In this document: in pieces, positions 59,979 to 64,000 of the stretch
How the letters are laid out: each line of letters begins with the position of its first letter
Numbering within the stretch: position 1 is the stretch's first letter
DNA from: Luteipulveratus mongoliensis
GTDB taxonomy: Bacteria; Actinomycetota; Actinomycetes; Actinomycetales; Dermatophilaceae
Length of the DNA: 64,000 nt
Reading direction: 5' to 3'
Assembly (NCBI RefSeq): GCF_001190945.1
Contig: NZ_CP011112.1
Coordinates: 124,001 to 188,000, forward strand
Program-made: the position numbers and the translations under genes
The notes under the pieces: model-generated
Database searches by the model: none
Seen by the model: the letters and a program-made list of their open reading frames with translations, nothing else
Told to the model about the DNA's origin: nothing

Positions 59979-60188
59979 ATGGAGCAATGCCCAGTCTCGC
60001 GCGGCCCGCATCTGTGGCGGGTCGCCTCGTCGCACCGCACCAGTGAGGGCGTCGTGCGTTACCTGAGCTGCGACTGCGATGCGTTCGAGATCCAGCGCGG
60101 CGGCGCGGCGCTCGCCGGTCGAGCACCAGCCATCGCCGCTGGTCGAGTAGGCGAGCCCCCAAGGGCGAGCCGTATCGAGACCCGGTGA
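59979..60188 (+). CDS. Small hypothetical protein with REP-derived tail
   Basis: A 69-residue protein: MEQCPVSRGPHLWRVASSHR, then TSEGVVRYLSCDCDAFEI. This core resembles small actinobacterial proteins with a Cys-x-Cys near the end of a beta-hairpin. The tail after about residue 50 (AAGRVGEPPRASRIETR) is read from REP unit 2, and the TGA stop is in that unit's loop. GAGGGG lies just before the ATG. Divergent from the CGNR gene. Confidence 0.6.
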   Translation: MEQCPVSRGPHLWRVASSHRTSEGVVRYLSCDCDAFEIQRGGAALAGRAPAIAAGRVGEPPRASRIETR

Positions 60189-60284
60189 CCGCGTGGGCTG
60201 AGTCTCCCTGCGACGCACGGGGTCGATACGCCTCCGCTGGCGCTCCGGCTACTCGACCAGCGGTGGTTGCCTGCTCGACCAGGG
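60136..60284. repeat. REP-like unit 2
   Basis: Arm B orientation from CCGCTGGTCGAGTAGGCG to GTATCGAGACCC (60136-60183), a 36-base loop, then arm A from GGTCGATACGCCTCCGC to CTCGACCAGCGG (60220-60265) and a short CTGCTCGACCAGG partial copy to 60284. The unit is intact, in contrast to unit 3, which is split by two insertion sequences. Confidence 0.78.
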
Positions 60285-60297
60285 GTGATCGTTCGCG

Positions 60298-60345
60298 GAG
60301 AAGGACAACCTTGTTGTACAGATCTACAACAAGGTTGCGCTTCTC
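60298..60345. repeat. Hairpin with 13-base perfect core
   Basis: CAACCTTGTTGTA (60306-60318) and TACAACAAGGTTG (60325-60337) pair exactly around CAGATC. Outer arms GAGAAG (60298-60303) and CTTCTC (60340-60345) extend it after a 2x2 mismatch. It is much more A+T rich than the REPs and lies between REP units 2 and 3. It could be a terminator or an operator left by a lost gene. Confidence 0.65.
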
Positions 60346-60390
60346 CACAGACCCCACACCAGCCGAGTCGCGACACGCCGAGGCCCTACC

Positions 60391-60455
60391 GCCGGTCGAG
60401 TAGGCGAGCCTCCAAGGGCGAGCCGTATCGAGACCTGGTGACCGCGCGCACCTGG
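60391..60455. repeat. REP-like unit 3, left part (split by IS110 insertion)
   Basis: CCGGTCGAGTAGGCGAGCC to GTATCGAGACC (60392-60435), then loop TGGTGACCGCGCGCACCTGG to 60455. The expected continuation GTCTCGATACGCCTCCGCTA occurs at 61775, after the IS110 element. Joining 60455 to 61776 restores the sequence seen in unit 1. Confidence 0.75.
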
Positions 60456-60471
60456 ACGCTCCTATGGGTCG

Positions 60472-61518
60472 TCAAGTGGTTGCGGGGTGTTGGAGAAGTC
60501 GGTAGATGTCTCGGGCGATGTAGCGCTTGAGGCAGCGGGTGATCTCGCGTCTGGTCTTGCCTTCGCTGGTGCGGCGGGCGACGTAGTCGCGGGTGTTCTG
60601 GTCGTAGCGGATCCGGGTGAGGGCGATGGTGTGCAAGGCCCGGTTGAGCTGGCGGTCGCCGTATCGGTTGAGTCGGTGCCGGGTGATCTGACCGCTGCTG
60701 GCGGGGATCGGCGCAGTGCCGGCGATCATCGCGAAGGCTGCCTCGGAGTGGATGCGTCCGTTGTGGGACCAGGCGCACAGGATGGTCGCGGCCACGATCG
60801 GTCCGATGCCGGACTGGGTCAGCAGGTCTGGTCGCCAGGAGGTGACGATCGCCAGGATTGCTTTTTGGTGCTGCTCGGCTTCAGCGGCCAGGGTGCGGGC
60901 GCGGCGTGCCAGGGCCCGTAGTGCGGTGATCGTGGTGGTGGTCTCGGTGTCCGCTGCGGTGCGCACGCGTAGGGCTGCCGCGGTGGCGATCATCGCGGGC
61001 AGCCGTTGCCCGCGGAACCGGGCTCGGATGGGTTCAGGGGCGGCGATGACCAGCGCGAACAGCTGACGTTGGGCGTCGGTGGAGGCGTTGACCGCGGAGC
61101 GTCGCGCGGCCAGCAGCACCGACAGTGCCTGCCGGTCGCCGCTGGCTCGTGGGGTGCCTAGCCGGGGTCGGGCCATCGCTTCTCGGGCCGCGCGGACCGC
61201 GTCCAGCGGGTCGGACTTGGCACCGCCTCGGCGCTGGGCGCGTTGAGGGCGGTCCAGCTCGACCACCATCTCCTGCCGGCCGCTCAGCAGCCGCGTCAGG
61301 CCGGCGCCATGGCTGCTGGTGCCCTCGATCGCCCAAGCCCGCAGCACTGCGTGCTCGTCGGCGAACGCCACCAGGCGGGCGTAACCGGCCGCGGTGGCCT
61401 CCACCGTGATCTCACCCCGCACACCACCGGTGCGAGCATCAACAGCAGCCGCGCTGTGGGTGGCCACGTGAGTATCGACGCCGATGACGACATCGACCAC
61501 ATCAGTCAGACTGGTCAT
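60472..61518 (-). CDS. IS110-family transposase (DEDD/Ser recombinase)
   Basis: The 348-residue protein has the RuvC-like DEDD site Asp15 (VIGVDTHVAT), Glu65 (WAIEGTSSHG), Asp103 and Asp106 (AKSDPLDAVRA), and a C-terminal Transposase_20 domain with the conserved serine near 274-275 (APIPASSGQITRHRLN). Length is normal for the family. AAAGGAG before ATG 61518 fixes the start. All catalytic residues are present, so it should be active. IS110 recombinases are directed by a bridge RNA encoded in the element. Confidence 0.93.
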   Translation of the reverse strand: MTSLTDVVDVVIGVDTHVATHSAAAVDARTGGVRGEITVEATAAGYARLVAFADEHAVLRAWAIEGTSSHGAGLTRLLSGRQEMVVELDRPQRAQRRGGAKSDPLDAVRAAREAMARPRLGTPRASGDRQALSVLLAARRSAVNASTDAQRQLFALVIAAPEPIRARFRGQRLPAMIATAAALRVRTAADTETTTTITALRALARRARTLAAEAEQHQKAILAIVTSWRPDLLTQSGIGPIVAATILCAWSHNGRIHSEAAFAMIAGTAPIPASSGQITRHRLNRYGDRQLNRALHTIALTRIRYDQNTRDYVARRTSEGKTRREITRCLKRYIARDIYRLLQHPATT

Positions 61519-61774
61519 GCGTTCTCTCCTTTGTCGGAACGGGACGTGCTCCGGTCCGGATCGGAGAGTCGGCAGGACTGTGATGGGACACATCGCGCGC
61601 CGCTAACGCTCGATGGTCAAGCTCCTGATCAGGCCAGCAACTCCGACCGGGCCGGGGTCGGCAACCACGAGCGGACAAGTCCAGGCAAAGGCACCAAGCC
61701 AGTCTCGATACGGGTCACACCCGCGGCCACCAACCACAGCCCAGCACCAACAAGGCCGCGACACGAGCCTCACA
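61519..61774 (-). ncRNA. Candidate IS110 bridge RNA region
   Basis: This 256-base long end lies before the transposase start, where IS110-group elements encode the bridge RNA. It contains GTCTCGATACG at 61702-61712, an 11-base copy of the target half that begins at 61775. That is what a target-guide loop would look like. Hairpin-forming segments (GACCGGGCCGGGGTC, about 61657-61671) are present. Exact RNA ends were not determined. Confidence 0.5.
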
Positions 61775-61796
61775 GTCTCGATACGCCTCCGCTAGC
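61775..61796. repeat. REP-like unit 3, middle part
   Basis: GTCTCGATACGCCTCCGCTA, then GC: arm A of the REP up to its central GCTAGC, between the IS110 right end and the IS481 left end. The last six bases (61791-61796) are the left copy of the IS481 target duplication. Confidence 0.78.
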
Positions 61797-62796
61797 TGTT
61801 GCTGCGCATGAGGTTGGTGACACGGGCTGGGAGGCGTGAGGCTGGTGGCTGGTCTCCGGCGGCGGTGTGGGGCCGATGGTAGTTGTAGTGGACCTGCCAC
61901 ACCCGAAGCCGATCGCGGCGGTGCTGCTCGGACTCGAACACGGCGGCGTACAGGAGCTCGCGGGCCAGGGTCTGTTGGTAGCGCTCGACCTTGCCGTTGT
62001 GCTTAGGCGTGAAGGGTTTGGTCCGTTGGTGCTTGGCGGCGAAGGAGTGCACGGCGCGGGTGAAGTCATGCGCGCGGTAGCAGGCGCCGTTGTCGGTCAC
62101 GATGCGGGTGAAGCGGGTGATGCCGTGCGCGGTGAAGAACACCCGGGCGCGGAACATGAACCCGATGGCGGTGGCAGCCTTCTCATCGTCGTGGGCCTCG
62201 GTGTAGGCCAGCCGGGAGAAGCCGTCCACGGCCGAGTGCAGGTAGGTGTACCCGATCCGTTGGCCCTTCTTACGGGCCCGGTCAGAGGCCTTGGCCTGGG
62301 GTGAGTGCTTGCCGTGAGCTCGCCAGCCGCCGCCGTCGGGGATGCGTCCGACCTTCTTCACATCCAGGTGGGTCATGTGACCGGGGTAGCGAGCGATGAT
62401 CTTTCCCGGTGCTCGTAGTGGTTCGCCATCGACGTCGAGGTGGCGTAGACGATTCAGGCCGTATCGGACCAGGATCCGGCTGATCGTGCAGACCGCGACG
62501 TCGGTGCCTTCCTGGGCCAGCTCGAGATGGATCCGGCGCGCGGACCACTTGCGTTTGCGTAGCTCGATGATCTGCTCGATGACCGCCTTGGGTGTAGCGG
62601 TCGGTGAGTGCTCGGGGCGGCTGGTCCGGTCGTGCAGGCCAGCGTCGCCGTGGCGCCGCCAGCGGGCGTACCACTTGGACAGGCACTGACGAGAGACCGC
62701 GGCCTCGGCCGCGACGTGCGCGATCGGCCGGTGCTGACAGCGGCGGACAAGACGACGGCGGCCCTCGAACGACAGGGCGGCACTACCGTGAGGCAT
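61792..62796 (-). CDS. IS481-family transposase (DDE)
   Basis: The 334-residue protein has an N-terminal HTH (HVAAEAAVSRQCLSKWYARW) and an rve DDE core with Asp145 (MTHLDVKKVG), Asp235 (IVTDNGACY) and Glu271 (NGKVERYQQT). The TAG stop is at 61792-61794, inside the target-site duplication GCTAGC outside the element itself: the element supplies no stop codon, and insertion at CTAG completes the gene. ATG 62796. Full length, apparently functional. Confidence 0.92.
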   Translation of the reverse strand: MPHGSAALSFEGRRRLVRRCQHRPIAHVAAEAAVSRQCLSKWYARWRRHGDAGLHDRTSRPEHSPTATPKAVIEQIIELRKRKWSARRIHLELAQEGTDVAVCTISRILVRYGLNRLRHLDVDGEPLRAPGKIIARYPGHMTHLDVKKVGRIPDGGGWRAHGKHSPQAKASDRARKKGQRIGYTYLHSAVDGFSRLAYTEAHDDEKAATAIGFMFRARVFFTAHGITRFTRIVTDNGACYRAHDFTRAVHSFAAKHQRTKPFTPKHNGKVERYQQTLARELLYAAVFESEQHRRDRLRVWQVHYNYHRPHTAAGDQPPASRLPARVTNLMRSNS

Positions 62797-62916
62797 AGGG
62801 CAGGTTCCTTCGGCTGACTCGACGTGATGAACGGCTAGACACCTTCATCCTGTCGCCGCAGGGACCTGCCCGTCCTTAACCCGCCGGCCGTGTCACCAAC
62901 CTCATGACCCGCAACA
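61797..62916 (-). mobile_element. IS481-family insertion sequence in REP unit 3 (GCTAGC target duplication)
   Basis: The 1120-base element has 29-base terminal inverted repeats (61797-61825 and 62888-62916) differing at three positions; both begin TGTTGC and contain CATGAGGTTGGTGACACGG. It is flanked by GCTAGC on both sides (61791-61796 and 62917-62922), a six-base duplication. Bordetella IS481 is known to insert at NCTAGN with six-base duplication, so this is the same specificity. The target is the centre of REP arm A. Confidence 0.92.
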
Positions 62917-62985
62917 GCTAGCGCTCCGGCTACTCGACCAGCGGTGGTGGGCTAGCGCTCCGGCTACTCGACCAGCGGTGGTGGG
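62917..62985. repeat. REP-like unit 3, right part, with tandem copy
   Basis: GCTAGCGCTCCGGCTACTCG, then ACCAGCGGTGGTGG, from 62917, repeated after 34 bases from 62951. The first copy completes unit 3; its GCTAGC (62917-62922) is the right target duplication of IS481. Confidence 0.78.
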
Positions 62986-63031
62986 CCAGCGAGGTGAGCT
63001 CGACCGGCGACGCTCGACTTGCGCTCGATTT

Positions 63032-63050
63032 GAGAATCGTTATCGTTCTC
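63032..63050. promoter_or_regulatory. Fur/Zur-type palindrome before the FecCD gene
   Basis: GAGAATCGTTATCGTTCTC has GAGAA/TTCTC outer arms and matches 13 of 19 positions of the Escherichia coli Fur box. It ends four bases before the GTG at 63055, so a bound repressor would cover the transcription start of a leaderless or short-leader mRNA. Fur, Zur or an actinobacterial analog could be the regulator. Confidence 0.6.
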
Positions 63051-63054
63051 TTCT

Positions 63055-64000
63055 GTGAACGCCGTCGTCGCAGCCGAGCCGCGCCGCCCGCTGGAGTCCG
63101 GCGTCAGTCGCTGGTCCACGGTCGGCGCGTTGGTCGTACTCCTTGTGCTGTCAACGGGATTCGCGATCGCGGCCGGCGCGACATCCCTGCCGATCGGCGA
63201 GACAGTGCGGCACCTCCTGGCGGGTTTGACCGGCGGGAGCATCGACGCCACCGATGTCACGAACTACACGGTGGTGTGGGACATCCGCACTCCTCGCGTC
63301 CTGCTCGCCGCGATCGTCGGCGCCGGTCTGGGCGTGCTCGGGGTGGCCACGCAGGCGATGGTGCGCAACGCGTTGGCCGACCCGTTCATCCTCGGCGTCT
63401 CGAGCGGGGCGTCGGTTGGCGCCAGCGCCGTGGTCGCGCTCGGGGCGTTCGCCAGTCTCGGGATGTACGCCTTGTCGGTCGCGGCCTTCGTCGGCGCCTT
63501 GGTGGCGGCGGCCGCCGTGCACGTCTGCGCGCGTGGATCCGGTGGCATGTCACCGATGCGGCTGGTGCTCACGGGAGTCGTCCTGGCGTACGGCTTCCAG
63601 TCGCTCATGAGCCTGATCGTCTTCGTCGAGCCCCGAGGTGACGCCGCCCGGACGGTGATGTTCTGGATGATGGGCAGCCTCGGCGGCGCCACCTGGTCCG
63701 CGGTCCCGATCGCTGCCGGTGCGCTCGTCGTCGTCATCGCCTGGTTGATGCGGCACGCCGACGATCTCGACGTCATGGCACTCGGCGATGCGACGGCGCT
63801 GAGCAGTGGTGTCGACTGCGACCGCCTACGTCGCCAGCTGTTCGTGCTCACCGCGGTCGGGACCGGTGCGTTCGTCGCGGTCAGTGGCGCGGTCGGGTTC
63901 GTCGGACTCGTGGTGCCGCACGTCGTACGACTGCTCGTGGGTCCGCGGCACCGTGCCGTTCTCCTGCTCGCACCTCTCGTCGGCGCCGTCTTCCTCGTCT
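63055..64000 (+). CDS. FecCD-type ABC permease (iron-siderophore/heme/cobalamin), 3' truncated by window edge
   Basis: From GTG 63055 the frame is open to the window end, giving 315 residues. After a polar N-terminus (MNAVVAAEPRRPLESGVSRW) it has membrane helices and the FecCD signature AATQAMVRNALADPFILGVS-type block (here VATQAMVRNALADPFILG followed by SSGASVGA). These permeases form the membrane part of importers for ferric siderophores, heme or cobalamin. The Fur/Zur-like palindrome just upstream supports a metal-starvation role. No ribosome binding site is seen, which fits leaderless translation. ATPase and binding-protein genes should follow. Confidence 0.88.
   Translation, partial: MNAVVAAEPRRPLESGVSRWSTVGALVVLLVLSTGFAIAAGATSLPIGETVRHLLAGLTGGSIDATDVTNYTVVWDIRTPRVLLAAIVGAGLGVLGVATQAMVRNALADPFILGVSSGASVGASAVVALGAFASLGMYALSVAAFVGALVAAAAVHVCARGSGGMSPMRLVLTGVVLAYGFQSLMSLIVFVEPRGDAARTVMFWMMGSLGGATWSAVPIAAGALVVVIAWLMRHADDLDVMALGDATALSSGVDCDRLRRQLFVLTAVGTGAFVAVSGAVGFVGLVVPHVVRLLVGPRHRAVLLLAPLVGAVFLV

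Larger units (their letters stand above)
60456..61774 (-). mobile_element. IS110-family insertion sequence inserted in REP unit 3
   Basis: Ends are inferred from the interrupted REP: left flank GCACCTGG ends at 60455 and the right flank GTCTCGATACG starts at 61775; one base is ambiguous. The element is about 1319 bases with a short end (16 bases) after the transposase stop and a long end (about 256 bases) before its start. There are no terminal inverted repeats, as expected for IS110. The long end should encode the bridge RNA. Confidence 0.75.

Overview
The window is chromosomal DNA from a high-GC actinobacterium. Evidence is the strong G/C third-position bias, frequent GTG starts, a WhiB regulator, a SigB/SigF-type stress sigma factor with matching promoters, Tat and Sec secreted proteins, and REP-like repeats of the form CTGGTCGAGTAG...GTATCGAGACC. 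The genus cannot be fixed from sequence alone; a Micrococcales or Propionibacteriales member would fit. No rRNA, tRNA or CRISPR array was found.

Region 1 (1-13.6 kb) is metabolic. It starts with the 3' end of a sugar-uptake operon (ABC permease, GH4 glycosidase, BadF-type sugar kinase). Two reductase-like SDRs, one paired with a divergent TetR and two operators, two acetyltransferases, a Tat-exported metallophosphoesterase, a secreted S37 peptidase, a secreted GH20 hexosaminidase and a glyoxalase-fold protein follow.

Region 2 (13.8-17.9 kb) is a compact stress cluster: PRC-barrel/DUF2382 protein, PRC-barrel protein, CsbD, hemerythrin, a small Rho-N-like protein, GAF-ANTAR and a SigB-type sigma factor. 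Three GTTT-N15-GGGTA(T/G) promoters sit in front of its genes, so the sigma factor probably drives its own neighbourhood.

Region 3 (17.9-33.7 kb) is a run of small regulator-plus-enzyme units: MFS exporter, a DinB2-like polymerase lacking the steric gate, TetR/SnoaL and TetR/DUF308 pairs with visible operators, an ECF42 sigma factor with its DGPF partner, two RibD/DHFR-like reductases, hydrolases, a HhH protein, and a CGNR regulator divergent from an epoxide hydrolase.

Region 4 (33.9-48.9 kb) is accessory. It holds a PD-(D/E)XK nuclease-like protein with an acidic partner, a WhiB operon divergent from an XRE-TPR regulator, decayed mobilization genes (DUF4913, relaxase, MobC), a DUF2510-DUF4041-GIY-YIG protein resembling the SNIPE anti-phage nuclease, a frameshifted NACHT NTPase of visibly lower GC, and an AAA ATPase. 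It reads as a decayed mobilizable element carrying defence-type genes.

Region 5 (49-64 kb) returns to chromosomal genes (tandem-GNAT proteins, a vWA surface protein, MpaB-type oxygenase, methyltransferase, beta-propeller). It then enters a REP-rich zone in which an IS110-family and an IS481-family element have both inserted into the same REP unit. The window ends in a FecCD-type metal/siderophore permease preceded by a Fur/Zur-like palindrome.
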